A DNA stretch of 64,000 bases from Helicobacter anatolicus (GTDB lineage Bacteria; Campylobacterota; Campylobacteria; Campylobacterales; Helicobacteraceae), in the NCBI RefSeq assembly GCF_021300615.1, contig NZ_JAJTMY010000004.1, forward strand, positions 62,001 to 126,000, read 5' to 3'. Shown in pieces: positions 17,864 through 27,477 of the stretch. The translations under genes and the position numbers were made by a program. The notes beneath the pieces are model-generated. The model made no database searches. It was not told the origin of the DNA and was given only the letters and a program-made list of their open reading frames with translations. Each line of letters begins with the position of its first letter. The first letter of the stretch is position 1.

Positions 17864-18973
17864 ATGCAGCAAACTTCAATTGCTGCTATTCTAAAAGCTT
17901 CATTTGCAAAATCTTTACCTCGTGTTTTTTTAACGTTTTCATAAGTTACAGGTTCTTCTTTTTGTTTTTGAGATTTTAATAACTCCAAGGCTTTATCTAT
18001 ATCTGCTTGAGGAAAACCTGCCTCTTGAAATTGTTTTACAGCTATATGTAAATCATCACCAGCATCTGAAAATATTTCGCTTATTCTTTTAGGGCTAACA
18101 TCTTTACCAGCCTCAACGAACTCTTCATATTGTGTTTTTTGTTTAACAGGCTCTTGAGGTTGAGGCGTAGGTGTAATATTTTGTTGTTGTGGCTGTTGTT
18201 TAGGTATTTTTCGTTCTAATGAAACACCCTCCCACACTCTAAAATCTGTTGGAAATCCTTTTTCTCCTGTGGAATAATTAGCTTTGTCGAAATCTTCTTG
18301 AGACGCTAAGCTATTATCGTAAGGTTTCTCTGGCTGAAGTTCCCAACTTTTTGTATATTGCCTTGCATTCTTCCCTAAATTATAAGATTGCTTCTCTTCC
18401 TTAACATCTTTAATCTGTGTAATAATCATATCCTTATCCCACACCACCTCACCTGTTTCAATACTAGTAACAGAAATTAAAAAACATATTCTTTTTTAAT
18501 TTTTCCATTAGAGATCTTGGTATTTTTTTGTGTAATTTTCCCACTTAAAGAAAGATTTGGTGCTATAAGTTTTCCTTCTTTATACAATCTGCTCTTGATT
18601 ATATTCTTTTTCTTTTCTCAAATCTCTTACCCAATAAAGCATATCATCTCTTTTACCACCACTTCTTGCAATAGAATTAATAAAAATTACATCAGAATTT
18701 TTTCGTATTTCTCGCACTAAAGATCTGCCAAAAAATTCAATATCAATATCTTGATCACTTACATTTGTAATATCTGATAAACTAATTACATATTTTTTAC
18801 CATCAAGTTAAGAGGTTTGCACAAAATCACGAGCAAGCTACTTAGGAATCTCCTTAAGTTGTGCATTTGTTAGCTTCTCTTCAATCTTAGATATTGCATC
18901 TCCGTATAAATGCTTTTTAGCACATCCTGTCATCGCCACCATTAACAATAAAACAAGTTACAAAAATTCTCAT
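17842..18973 (-). pseudogene. Decayed LpoB-like lipoprotein gene
   Basis: A broken gene 6 bases downstream of kdsB. It starts ATG at 18973. A frameshift inside the signal peptide is needed to reach the lipobox (LLLMVAMTGC-AKK). Then come in-frame stops TAG at 18838-18840 and TAA near 18810, and a second frameshift near 18590. The patched protein reads YVISLSDITNVSDQDIDI, LYKEGKLIAPNLSLSGKITQ and EYVFLISVTSIETGEVVWDK. This is the pattern of LpoB-type activators of penicillin-binding proteins. An open C-terminal tail of about 190 codons (Gln/Pro-rich linker, charged helices) ends at 17842. The part from 18447 remains open but has no ribosome site, so I do not count it as a live gene. Confidence 0.75.
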
Positions 18974-18979
18974 ATTTTT

Positions 18980-19687
18980 TTACTCATTATGCAATGCTAA
19001 AGCTTTTTTCAAATCTTCCTGTGTATCAATACCTATACTTTTTGTCTCAACCACATCCATCATGATGGTTTTTTGATGAAAAATTGCACGCAATTGCTCA
19101 AGTTTTTCAATTTCTTCAAGCTGTGTTTTTTGCAAAATACAAAACTCTTCTAAACTCCAACCAAAAAAACCATATACCCCAAGATGCCCTAAGTAACCTG
19201 TAAAATCTATATTATCTCGATTATAAGGAATAATAGATCTTGAAAAATAAATTGCTTTTTTATCATTTGATAGCACCACTTTTACTAAGTTAGAATCTCT
19301 TGCTTCTTCTTTCGTGATTTTTTTTGCAAGACTTGCCATAAAATCAGATTTTTTAAGTGTCTCTTGTAATTTTACAATCACTTCTTTTTCCAAAAATGGT
19401 TCATCGCCCTGAATATTTAAAATGATTTCATCTTTTGATAATCCCAACTTTTTGTAAGCCTCTGCACAACGATCAGTACCAGATTGATGTTCTGTGGAAG
19501 TCATAATAACTTTTACTTTGTGTTTTTGACATACTTCAAACAAAATCATGTCATCACACGCCACCACAACATCATCAACTTTTGCAGCATTTTGTGCAGT
19601 TCTAACAATCAAAGGAACACCTGCTATATCAGCAAGCATTTTTTGAGGAAAACGCGTAGATTTCAAGCGTGCAGGTATAATAATCAA
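18980..19687 (-). CDS. kdsB: 3-deoxy-manno-octulosonate cytidylyltransferase
   Basis: A 235-residue enzyme activating Kdo as CMP-Kdo for lipopolysaccharide core. It shows IIIPARLKSTRFPQKML, the nucleotide-binding NIQGDEPFLE, IPYNRDN and GHLGVYGF. The start is TTG at 19687: no ATG is available before the conserved PARLKSTR and GGATAAG sits in front. It lies 3 bases after the MsrQ-like gene and 6 bases before the lipoprotein pseudogene, so the three once formed an operon. Confidence 0.95.
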   Translation of the reverse strand: MIIIPARLKSTRFPQKMLADIAGVPLIVRTAQNAAKVDDVVVACDDMILFEVCQKHKVKVIMTSTEHQSGTDRCAEAYKKLGLSKDEIILNIQGDEPFLEKEVIVKLQETLKKSDFMASLAKKITKEEARDSNLVKVVLSNDKKAIYFSRSIIPYNRDNIDFTGYLGHLGVYGFFGWSLEEFCILQKTQLEEIEKLEQLRAIFHQKTIMMDVVETKSIGIDTQEDLKKALALHNE

Positions 19688-19690
19688 TGC

Positions 19691-20230
19691 TTATCCTTTT
19701 TTTAATAATCTCATACAAATTAAAAATAAAAATATAGCAAAAATTATGAAAGAAAACATGGAAGGAATCTTTTGTCCCAATAAAATATGAATCCCTATAA
19801 GCAAAGCAGCTACATAAGAAAGTGAAGAAATTTTGAAAAAAAACGCCTTGTTAAAAATCGAAGAAAAACTTAAGAAAAAAATCAATAAAAAAGCAATAAA
19901 ACCCAATAATAAATAAATTCTCTTAAAAACTTCACTAAAAAATTCATCCCAAAAAACTTCTACAAAAATATAGATTCCTAAATGCAAACTCGCATACATC
20001 AAAACATACAAACCTAAAATAAATAAAATTTTTTGTAAAAATATTTTTTGTTTAAAAAAATGTGAGAGCGCTCCAAACACCATCAATACAACAAGAAAAA
20101 TCGCAGAAACATTACCAAAAAAATGCAATAAAGGTTTAAAAAACTCTCTACTTTTATCAATACTATAAAGTGCATAGAACAATGGCAATATTCCCGTAAT
20201 AATAAATAAAACGAATATTTTTTTGCCCAT
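19691..20230 (-). CDS. MsrQ-like (ferric-reductase-like) membrane protein
   Basis: A 179-residue protein with five to six transmembrane segments. The middle reads LGLYVLMYASLHLGIYIF and KRIYLLLGFIAFLLIFFLSF, then LSYVAALLIGIHILL. That order and spacing match MsrQ (YedZ), the haem-b membrane partner of the methionine sulfoxide reductase MsrP. MsrQ normally has HRLVY before the last ligand; here the position reads SSLSY, so one expected haem histidine is missing. No MsrP is nearby. It is co-transcribed with kdsB. Membrane character is certain; the family call is moderately sure and the function unknown. Confidence 0.65.
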   Translation of the reverse strand: MGKKIFVLFIITGILPLFYALYSIDKSREFFKPLLHFFGNVSAIFLVVLMVFGALSHFFKQKIFLQKILFILGLYVLMYASLHLGIYIFVEVFWDEFFSEVFKRIYLLLGFIAFLLIFFLSFSSIFNKAFFFKISSLSYVAALLIGIHILLGQKIPSMFSFIIFAIFLFLICMRLLKKG

Positions 20231-20299
20231 TGTTTGATTTTTGCCTTATTTTTTGTAGAATTTTACTCTATTTTTTAACTTCTTTGCAAAGGAAACTTT

Positions 20300-21049
20300 A
20301 TGTATAAAATTTTTGTAATATTTGTGTTTATTTTTGGCTCCTTACTACAAGCAAATACCACTAAACTAGAAGAGAATCTCAAAAAACTTATCCAAGACAA
20401 AACACAACAAAAAATCACAATTGACGATATTAAAGATCTCAAATCAGATAGTAATTTAAAAATCGTTATTCTAAAAGATAGTATTTCAAAAAACCAAATT
20501 CCAGTGATCACAAATAAAGATGGAAACATGCTTTTTGTCCTCACTAATGTCTTTTTTGCAAAAGATGACAATGACACAAAACTTGTTGCAGAAGTTTTGC
20601 AAAAAATCCAGATGGATAATGATAAACAAATTAATTCTGCTTCGCTCAACAAACTTTTTGAATCTATTCCTGAAGACTATGTCATCAAATTACAATCTAG
20701 CAAAAAAGATAATAAAAAAATTACCTATATTGTGTCTGATCCTATGTGTCCTCACTGCCAAGATGAATTACGCCATATTGAAGATCGCTTAAAAGATAGT
20801 AATGTCTATATGGTTTTAGTAGCCTATATGGGGCAAGAATCCATTAAAAAAGCTGCAACAATACTTGAGAGAATCCAAAATGCAAAAGACACAAAGGCAA
20901 AAGTTGATATCATTCAACAAATTTATTCTACTACTTTCAAAGCTACAAAAGCCGATGAAAAAGAAGTTAAAAAAGTAGAAAACATTACAAAAAAAATTGC
21001 TGATTCTGCTTTAATTAAAGGCGTTCCCTTTATTTATGAGTACAAATAA
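20300..21049 (+). CDS. dsbK: Periplasmic thiol:disulfide oxidoreductase, DsbK/DsbG-like
   Basis: A 249-residue secreted protein with signal peptide (residues 1-18). An N-terminal dimerisation-type region precedes a thioredoxin fold holding SDPMCPHCQDEL. The end, KKIADSALIKGVPFIYEY, has the cis-proline loop (GVP). This closely resembles H. pylori HP0231 (DsbK), a dimeric oxidase that introduces disulfides in exported proteins. H. pylori also has kdsB next to it. A good AAAGGAAA site precedes the ATG. It is 3 bases from the next gene. Confidence 0.85.
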   Translation: MYKIFVIFVFIFGSLLQANTTKLEENLKKLIQDKTQQKITIDDIKDLKSDSNLKIVILKDSISKNQIPVITNKDGNMLFVLTNVFFAKDDNDTKLVAEVLQKIQMDNDKQINSASLNKLFESIPEDYVIKLQSSKKDNKKITYIVSDPMCPHCQDELRHIEDRLKDSNVYMVLVAYMGQESIKKAATILERIQNAKDTKAKVDIIQQIYSTTFKATKADEKEVKKVENITKKIADSALIKGVPFIYEYK

Positions 21050-21052
21050 AAT

Positions 21053-21865
21053 ATGAAAATTGGATGTTTCAATACTTTAAAAATTACAAGTTTTACAAGT
21101 TTTGGTGCTTATCTTAGTGATGAGGATCAAAACAAAGTCTTGTTGCCTAAAAAATTCCTACAAGGAAATTTCAAACTCAATGACATTGTAAAAGTTTTTG
21201 TCTATACAGATTCTGAAGATAGAATTGTAGCCACCACACAAATTCCTCTAGCACAACACAATGAAATTGCATTTTTACATATAAAAAATATTGATGATTT
21301 TGGGTGTTTTTTAGATATTGGATTAGACAAAGATATTTTCATGCCAACTAAAAACCCCAATAGATTTAAAATAGGTGATAAAGTTTGTGTCTTTATTACA
21401 CTTGATAAACAAAATCGCATGATCGCAAAACTAGGAATCAAAGACCATTTAAAACCCTTCAAAAATCATAAAAAACGCTATATGAAACTCCCTGCTATTG
21501 CTTTTGAAAAAACCCCTCTAGGTATAGGATGTATTGTTGATAAAAATTATTATGGAATCCTTTATCACAATGAACTCAAAGCTCCAGTCAATTTTTTAGA
21601 ATCTATCCATGTTTATATTCAAAAAATTCGCAAAGATGGCAAATTGGACTTAAAACTTGATTATCAAGAACAAAAAAATGCCCTCAAAATTGCACTACAA
21701 CACCAAAAAATCCTAGATTTTAACTATGATACACCAACTGAAATTATCCAACAACATTTTAAAATGAGTAAAAAACTATTTAAAAAAACACTAACAGAAC
21801 TCATTGAACAAAAATATGCCAAATTAGAAAATAATAAAATTTACAAACTGGATAATAGGAATTAA
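21053..21865 (+). CDS. S1-domain RNA-binding protein, CvfB/YitL-like
   Basis: A 270-residue protein with tandem S1-like beta-barrels: FTSFGAYLSDEDQNKVLLP in the first, NIDDFGCFLDIGLDKDIFMP in the second, and a weaker third around residues 140-205. A winged-helix end (PTEIIQQHFKMSKKLFKKTL) completes the CvfB architecture known from Gram-positive bacteria. It probably binds RNA; its target is not known. It directly follows dsbK and precedes feoB, which has its own -10 box. Confidence 0.85.
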   Translation: MKIGCFNTLKITSFTSFGAYLSDEDQNKVLLPKKFLQGNFKLNDIVKVFVYTDSEDRIVATTQIPLAQHNEIAFLHIKNIDDFGCFLDIGLDKDIFMPTKNPNRFKIGDKVCVFITLDKQNRMIAKLGIKDHLKPFKNHKKRYMKLPAIAFEKTPLGIGCIVDKNYYGILYHNELKAPVNFLESIHVYIQKIRKDGKLDLKLDYQEQKNALKIALQHQKILDFNYDTPTEIIQQHFKMSKKLFKKTLTELIEQKYAKLENNKIYKLDNRN

Positions 21866-21876
21866 TCCTATTTAGC

Positions 21877-21882
21877 TATAAT
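21877..21882 (+). promoter_or_regulatory. -10 box for feoB
   Basis: TATAAT in TAGCTATAATCTC begins 35 bases upstream of the feoB ATG. I see no Fur-box palindrome like that at 298-312 in this short gap, though a degenerate site cannot be excluded. Confidence 0.5.
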
Positions 21883-21911
21883 CTCAACAGTTTATTTTAC
21901 TAAGGTCTTTT

Positions 21912-24071
21912 ATGCAAAAAATCACTATAGCACTTATCGGGCAACCCAATGTGGGTAAAACATCTCTTATTAATTATCTTAGCGGGGCACATCTTAAAGT
22001 AGGAAATTTTACAGGTGTTACCATCGAAAAAGCACAAGCAAATCTCACTTACAAGGATACCTTTTTTGAAATTATTGACCTGCCTGGAATCTACGCACTC
22101 GAAGACTTCACAATGGAAGAAAAAGTTACTAAAGAATTTTTAGAAACACAACATTATGACATTATCCTAAATGTTGTAGATTCTACAAACCTAGAACGAA
22201 ATCTTGCTCTCACATCGCAAATTTTAGAACTACATAAAAAAACAGTCATTGCACTTAATATGCATGATGAAGCACAAAAAGAAAATATCCAAATTGATAC
22301 CGATCTTCTTTCTCATATTCTTGGTGTGCCTTGCATCACAACTTCAGCAACACAAAAAGAAAATCAACAAAAACTTCTTGATCTTATCTTGCGCACCCAC
22401 CAACAACCCTTCTGCCCTCCAAAAAAATTTTATAGCGCCACAATTCAAAATGAAATTGATGACCTAATTCTATTTTTAAACAATGCGCAATATCAAGAAA
22501 TTAAGCAATTTATACAAGAGAATAATCCCGACTATACAAATAAAAATATCGCCTTTCTTCTTCTCTCTCAAGATAAAAAAATTTATCATTTTTTGCACGA
22601 TAAACCCTGTTATTTTGAACTCAATAATTTTTTACAACAAAAATTACAAAATCTCAGAAAAAACACTCAAGAAACTAGTATAAAAAATATTTTTGCCCTC
22701 GAAGCTTTCGCTTTTGCAAAAGGTGCATCTCAAGAATGTATCAAACAAAAAAATACAAGTCTACTCAAGACTAAAAAAATAGATGATTTATTTTTAAATA
22801 AATATTTAGGAATCCCTATCTTTTTATTTTTTATGTTTATTTTGTTTGAATTAACCTTTTTTATCGGAGGATATTTGCAAGATAGCCTAGAAAATAGCAT
22901 GAAGATTTTAGGGGAATTTAGTAAAAATTTCATCCCTAATGAAGATCTTGCCTCACTTATTGGTGATGGAATTTTTGGTGGAGTTGGTGCAGTAATTTCA
23001 TTTTTACCCCTCATTGTAATTTTATATTTTGGTATCTCGCTTTTAGAAGGGACAGGATATATGGCAAGAGTAGCCTTTCTACTAGATGGAATCTTTCATA
23101 AATTTGGTCTGCATGGCAAAAGCTTTATTCCTCTTGTCACCGGTTTTGGTTGTAGTGTTCCTGCATATATGGCTACAAGAACTCTCCAAAATAAGAATGA
23201 AAAAATGATCACACTTTTTATTATTGGCTTCATGAGTTGTAGCGCAAGATTACCAATTTATGTTTTATTTATCGGGGCATTTTTTCCAGCAAAATATGCA
23301 GGACTTATACTTTTTTTTATTTATATTTTTGGTGCAATAATTGCACTATTGATGGCAAAATTTTTAAAACTTAGTATTTTTAAAGGCAGTGATGAGCCAT
23401 TTGTAATGGAAATGCCAAAGTATCGTTTCCCTAGTTATAAAATCATCTGGTTTAGCATCTATACCAAATCTCTCATGTATCTCAAAAAAGCAGGGACTTT
23501 TATACTTTTTGGTTCTGTTTTAATATGGTTTGCATCACAATATCCTAAAAATGAAGTTTTACAAAACACTTATGAAAAAAAGATTAAAGAGGTTATGTCA
23601 CTTCAAATTCCCCAAGAACAAAAAGAAAAAGAAATCTGGTATTTAGAAAATGAACTTCAAGAACTTTTATTAGAACAGAGTTATTCTGGAAAACTAGGAG
23701 CTTTAATCGAACCTATTTTTTCTCCAATGCATTTTGATTGGAGACTTTCTGTATCTCTACTCACAGGATTTGCCGCAAAAGAAGTAGTTGTATCTACACT
23801 TGGTGTTTTGTATGCATTAGGAGATTCTCAAGATGAAACTTCTCAAGATTTGCAAAGTGCTATAAAAAACTCCATCTCTATGCCAACTGCGATTGCATTT
23901 ATTATGTTTATCATCTTCTATATTCCTTGTTTTGCAGCAACTATTACTTTTGGTCGTGAAACTAATGGATTTAAAAGCGTATTTGAGTTGTTTATTTTTA
24001 CAAGTATAGTTGCTTATATTATTGCTCTTCTAAGCTTTTATGCAACAACTTATATTTTATTTTTTATCTAG
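21912..24071 (+). CDS. feoB: Ferrous iron transporter FeoB
   Basis: A 719-residue inner-membrane Fe(II) transporter. The N-terminal GTPase domain has G1 GQPNVGKTS, the switch GNFTGVTIE, G3 DLPGIY, G4 NMHD and a helical GDI-like domain. Two Gate regions follow (GYMARVAFLLD, GFGCSVPAYMATRT; GFAAKEVVVSTLGVLY) among about eight transmembrane helices. The length is within the family range. No feoA precedes it. The last 15 bases overlap the convergent lpxL-like gene. It is probably the main iron importer. Confidence 0.96.
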   Translation: MQKITIALIGQPNVGKTSLINYLSGAHLKVGNFTGVTIEKAQANLTYKDTFFEIIDLPGIYALEDFTMEEKVTKEFLETQHYDIILNVVDSTNLERNLALTSQILELHKKTVIALNMHDEAQKENIQIDTDLLSHILGVPCITTSATQKENQQKLLDLILRTHQQPFCPPKKFYSATIQNEIDDLILFLNNAQYQEIKQFIQENNPDYTNKNIAFLLLSQDKKIYHFLHDKPCYFELNNFLQQKLQNLRKNTQETSIKNIFALEAFAFAKGASQECIKQKNTSLLKTKKIDDLFLNKYLGIPIFLFFMFILFELTFFIGGYLQDSLENSMKILGEFSKNFIPNEDLASLIGDGIFGGVGAVISFLPLIVILYFGISLLEGTGYMARVAFLLDGIFHKFGLHGKSFIPLVTGFGCSVPAYMATRTLQNKNEKMITLFIIGFMSCSARLPIYVLFIGAFFPAKYAGLILFFIYIFGAIIALLMAKFLKLSIFKGSDEPFVMEMPKYRFPSYKIIWFSIYTKSLMYLKKAGTFILFGSVLIWFASQYPKNEVLQNTYEKKIKEVMSLQIPQEQKEKEIWYLENELQELLLEQSYSGKLGALIEPIFSPMHFDWRLSVSLLTGFAAKEVVVSTLGVLYALGDSQDETSQDLQSAIKNSISMPTAIAFIMFIIFYIPCFAATITFGRETNGFKSVFELFIFTSIVAYIIALLSFYATTYILFFI

Positions 24072-25016
24072 TGATTTTTTTTGATAAATCTCTGGGTAAA
24101 AACTTTTCCATCTTTTATGAAACCAAAACCAGCTTGAAGGATTCTTTTTAATCATATTTTCTATAACATCAGCTTGTCTTTGTGTACATTCTAAAATATC
24201 TTTTTGCATATCTTGAGTATGCATTGCCTTAAAAGGCTCCAAAACACGCACAATATATTTAGAATAGTCCTTATTAAAATCAATCAAAATAGGAACAATA
24301 AAAATATCAAATCGTCTTGAAAGTAGTGATGCAATAGTAGTATGTGTTGTCCTTTTTCCAAAAAACTGAACCTCAACACCTTCGGTTTTGGAAATATTTT
24401 GATCTACCAAAATCCCTGTGCCTACAACCATATCCTTTGAAGAATAGATTTTAATTAGTTTTTTAAATGCCCCTTTTTTATCAATCAATTTTACACCAAA
24501 AATTTCTCGCCTTTTAATAATTAATTGATTAATAAAATTAAAATCTGTCAATCTGCCCAACGAAAAAAAACTATATTCCTCATAATTTCGAACCACTTTT
24601 TGCACCCTCAAAGGCATAGCACTACCTAGAGATTCCCAATATCCATAATGAGCAGACACTAAAACTACACTTTTTTTTTCTTGCAAAAAATCAAGCAAAT
24701 TATCTTCATTTTCAAACTCAAAACGATCAAAATATTTCTTTTGATTAATATAAGGCAACCGCATACTCTCCAAAAGTACAAAAACAAAATTTTTATAACA
24801 TTGCCTAATAATAGCTATTTTTTCTTGTTTGCTATAATAATCCCCATAAACAAAGTCCAAATTTGCCATCGCATCATAAAAACGCCTTTTATCTACCAAA
24901 CGCATTAAAAATGCAAAAAAACACACAAAAAAATAAAATAAAATATGAGGCATCTTTGCAAAAATAAACCCTAAAAATACAATCCACCCATTTAAAAAAA
25001 AATATATTATTTTCAT
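24057..25016 (-). CDS. Lipid A biosynthesis acyltransferase (LpxL/HtrB family)
   Basis: A 319-residue inner-membrane enzyme adding a secondary acyl chain to Kdo-lipid A. An N-terminal membrane segment (residues 5-35) precedes the catalytic HYGYWE motif (HxxxxE) in VLVSAHYGYWES. The acceptor region GTGILVDQN and FFGKRTTHT, and WFWFHKRWK near the C-terminus, are family features. It starts with a 4-base overlap with waaC. A run of nine T bases lies inside the gene. Whether it is LpxL or another late acyltransferase cannot be told. Confidence 0.9.
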   Translation of the reverse strand: MKIIYFFLNGWIVFLGFIFAKMPHILFYFFVCFFAFLMRLVDKRRFYDAMANLDFVYGDYYSKQEKIAIIRQCYKNFVFVLLESMRLPYINQKKYFDRFEFENEDNLLDFLQEKKSVVLVSAHYGYWESLGSAMPLRVQKVVRNYEEYSFFSLGRLTDFNFINQLIIKRREIFGVKLIDKKGAFKKLIKIYSSKDMVVGTGILVDQNISKTEGVEVQFFGKRTTHTTIASLLSRRFDIFIVPILIDFNKDYSKYIVRVLEPFKAMHTQDMQKDILECTQRQADVIENMIKKNPSSWFWFHKRWKSFYPEIYQKKSLDKK

Positions 25017-26026
25017 AATACCCTTTCCATACCCTCTAAAATCAATGATGGTTCTATATGATTAATTGAAAAATCATTTCTATCATAATTTGCTTGCTCA
25101 TTCCCACTTAATGAGATATTATGTATACCAAAAAGCTCAAAACGCTTAAGAGGTGTATTACCATAAAGCGTAATAGAAGCCTTTTTCATAGCCCATGCAA
25201 GATGTGTAATTCCCGTATCTCCACCTATTACCAAATCTACACTATCCACTAAAGCCTTGATTGCATCAAGATTAATTTTTGGCATTATCTTTATTGCAAC
25301 ATCATTTTTGCAAGTTTCAAATATTTCTTTAGCCTTATCAAAATCCTGATAATACAATAGCAAAAATCCCCATTCTCTATTTTTTACAAGCTTTAAAAGT
25401 TCAATTATTCTTCTAGTACTATAGCTTTTAGCCTCCAAAGAGGCTTCTAAAAGCAATAAAATATTTTTTTTATCTTGAAATATCTCTTGTTGTATCAATG
25501 TTTTTGCCCCTTGTGTATAGCCAAAAATCCTGCTCCTACTCTTTGTTGCATGTTGAAAGAAATTTTCAAAATCCTTGGAAGGTTTTAAGGCTTCAAAAAG
25601 AATTTTTGCATTGCGTTTTGTAATAGATTCTTGATAATCAATCTCCACTTTTTGTTGATAAAAAAAACTTGCTAAAGGCTCTTTGATTGATTTTTTATCA
25701 AAACCTATAAATTTTTTTGTCTGAAAAAAACTACCAATAAAAGCAGATTTTAGCAACCCCTGCATATCAATTACATAATCATATTCTTTCTTTTTCAATT
25801 TACGGTACAGAGAAAATAATGCCCTAAAATTAAGAGTTTTAATATAAGTTTTAAGTGGTATAGCATAAGTTTTAATCAATGGAGAATCTTGTAAAATTCC
25901 TGCAAAACGCGAATCTACATACCAATCAATCTCGCAATTCTCAAATATCTCCACAATACAAGAAACAAAACTTGCACTAATGATAATATCACCAAGCGCA
26001 GAAAGTCGTATAATTGCAATTCTCAT
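25013..26026 (-). CDS. waaC: Lipopolysaccharide heptosyltransferase I
   Basis: A 337-residue GT-B glycosyltransferase (family GT9) that adds the first heptose to Kdo of the core. The N-terminus RIAIIRLSALGDI and the donor-binding VIGGDTGITHLAWAM plus ITLYGNTPLKRF are diagnostic. I take the ATG at 26026, overlapping the stop of the upstream ppx/gppA gene as TGATG; a GTG one codon upstream is also possible. Its place beside lpxL fits a lipooligosaccharide operon. Confidence 0.92.
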   Translation of the reverse strand: MRIAIIRLSALGDIIISASFVSCIVEIFENCEIDWYVDSRFAGILQDSPLIKTYAIPLKTYIKTLNFRALFSLYRKLKKKEYDYVIDMQGLLKSAFIGSFFQTKKFIGFDKKSIKEPLASFFYQQKVEIDYQESITKRNAKILFEALKPSKDFENFFQHATKSRSRIFGYTQGAKTLIQQEIFQDKKNILLLLEASLEAKSYSTRRIIELLKLVKNREWGFLLLYYQDFDKAKEIFETCKNDVAIKIMPKINLDAIKALVDSVDLVIGGDTGITHLAWAMKKASITLYGNTPLKRFELFGIHNISLSGNEQANYDRNDFSINHIEPSLILEGMERVL

Positions 26027-27477
26027 CACATAAACAATACAGAGAGATTTTTAGGACGCGCAATTTTACTAATTTTCTCTCTTGCCAAAAAATTGTTTTC
26101 CACACCATAAATTTTAACCTGCTCTTCAAAAACCTTGATTTCACCCTTAAAATCAATAACTCCAAGTATACGAGAAAGACTTAAAATATAACTTAGGATT
26201 TGCAAACTTCCTAAATCTGCCTTAATGCCATAGCGTGCAATATCTATATCTTTGGGGAACTTTTTTTCTGAAAACTCTGTCAAAAGGGCAATAACACAAC
26301 GCTCATAATAAGAAAAACCATAACTTAAAACCTGTTTTACCATATAAGCACCATGTTTATTCATATTATAAAAATTAACTTTAGCACCCATTTCAGATGC
26401 AATTGCAGCAATACTTAACAACCGCTTAAAATCTTCCTTGATTCCAAAACTATCCTTAAATAAATCAAAAAGTCTATTTGCAATTGTTTTTATTCTTAAA
26501 GTGTAATCATCAAGCAAAAAGCTATCTTTTAAATATTGTAGAGAAGGATTAATATCGCTAGGAAAGCGATGGGAGTGCGTACGCAATAAATCTGCCAAAA
26601 AAACCCCTTCTCGTACGCCAACGCCACAAGTTGTAATCATCTTTGTCTTAAACTGCTCTAAAAGCATCAGTAAAATTAAAACGCCTCCCTGAATATTATC
26701 TTGTCGTTCCTCACTCACTCCCAAATCTATAAGTTTTTCTTCTTTTGCACACACAATTTTTGTAAAAAAATCTATATATTTTTTTACATTAATTTCAAAA
26801 CCGTGTAAAACATTTAAATAGTTCTCCTCCTGTTTAGAAATCATTTTTGCAAGTGCACGAATTGTTCCTCCCACGCCAAAAATATTCTCATGCTTAAAAG
26901 ATGCGGGGATTTTATCTAATTGTTTTTGAATAAAAAATCTAGCCTCCTTTAAATCTAATCTCTTATCAAAAAACAATTCTTTTAATCTAATTGTTCCAAG
27001 ATCTAAAGAAATCAATTCTTTAATTCTCCCATCTTCAATCAATGCACACTCTGTGCTGCCTCCACCAATATCCACCATAATACCACTTCGATTATGCGAA
27101 AGATTTGCACATGCAATAGCACCAAAAAATGCTTCTTTACCACCATCAATCACCTTAACATTAATACCACATTCCTGTGAAGCTTTCTTAATAAAAACTT
27201 GGCGATTTGGTGCATCTCGCATAGCACTTGTAGCAATACACAAAATCTTACGACTTTTATAGGTTTTTGCAATATGCATAAAATTAGCCAAAACACTAAG
27301 CGTTCTCTGCATAGGGGCTTCTTGCAACATTCCTTTGGCCTCATAACTACCTTCTGATATACGAACTTTAGATTTTAATTCATAAATCAAAGAAAAACCA
27401 AAACGACTAGTTTTTTTAAAAACAGCCATTCTAATAGAATTAGAACCTATATCAATAACGGTAGTAATTTTTGCCAT
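26026..27477 (-). CDS. Exopolyphosphatase / guanosine pentaphosphatase (Ppx/GppA)
   Basis: A 483-residue ASKHA-fold enzyme that removes terminal phosphate from polyphosphate and/or pppGpp. It shows VIDIGSNSIRM, IVDIGGGSTECAL and FGVGGTIRALA in the N-terminal half and a C-terminal HD-like helical domain. H. pylori has one such gene in the same position. I start at the ATG overlapping the ferredoxin stop (TGATG); a GTG is one codon upstream. With ppk in this window, it would balance polyphosphate levels. Confidence 0.9.
   Translation of the reverse strand: MAKITTVIDIGSNSIRMAVFKKTSRFGFSLIYELKSKVRISEGSYEAKGMLQEAPMQRTLSVLANFMHIAKTYKSRKILCIATSAMRDAPNRQVFIKKASQECGINVKVIDGGKEAFFGAIACANLSHNRSGIMVDIGGGSTECALIEDGRIKELISLDLGTIRLKELFFDKRLDLKEARFFIQKQLDKIPASFKHENIFGVGGTIRALAKMISKQEENYLNVLHGFEINVKKYIDFFTKIVCAKEEKLIDLGVSEERQDNIQGGVLILLMLLEQFKTKMITTCGVGVREGVFLADLLRTHSHRFPSDINPSLQYLKDSFLLDDYTLRIKTIANRLFDLFKDSFGIKEDFKRLLSIAAIASEMGAKVNFYNMNKHGAYMVKQVLSYGFSYYERCVIALLTEFSEKKFPKDIDIARYGIKADLGSLQILSYILSLSRILGVIDFKGEIKVFEEQVKIYGVENNFLAREKISKIARPKNLSVLFM

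Noticed and set aside
17842-18447. The open 201-codon frame as a separate live gene
   Set aside because: It begins with GTG in the middle of an LpoB-like strand, lacks a ribosome site, and the upstream half of the same protein is visible in broken frames.
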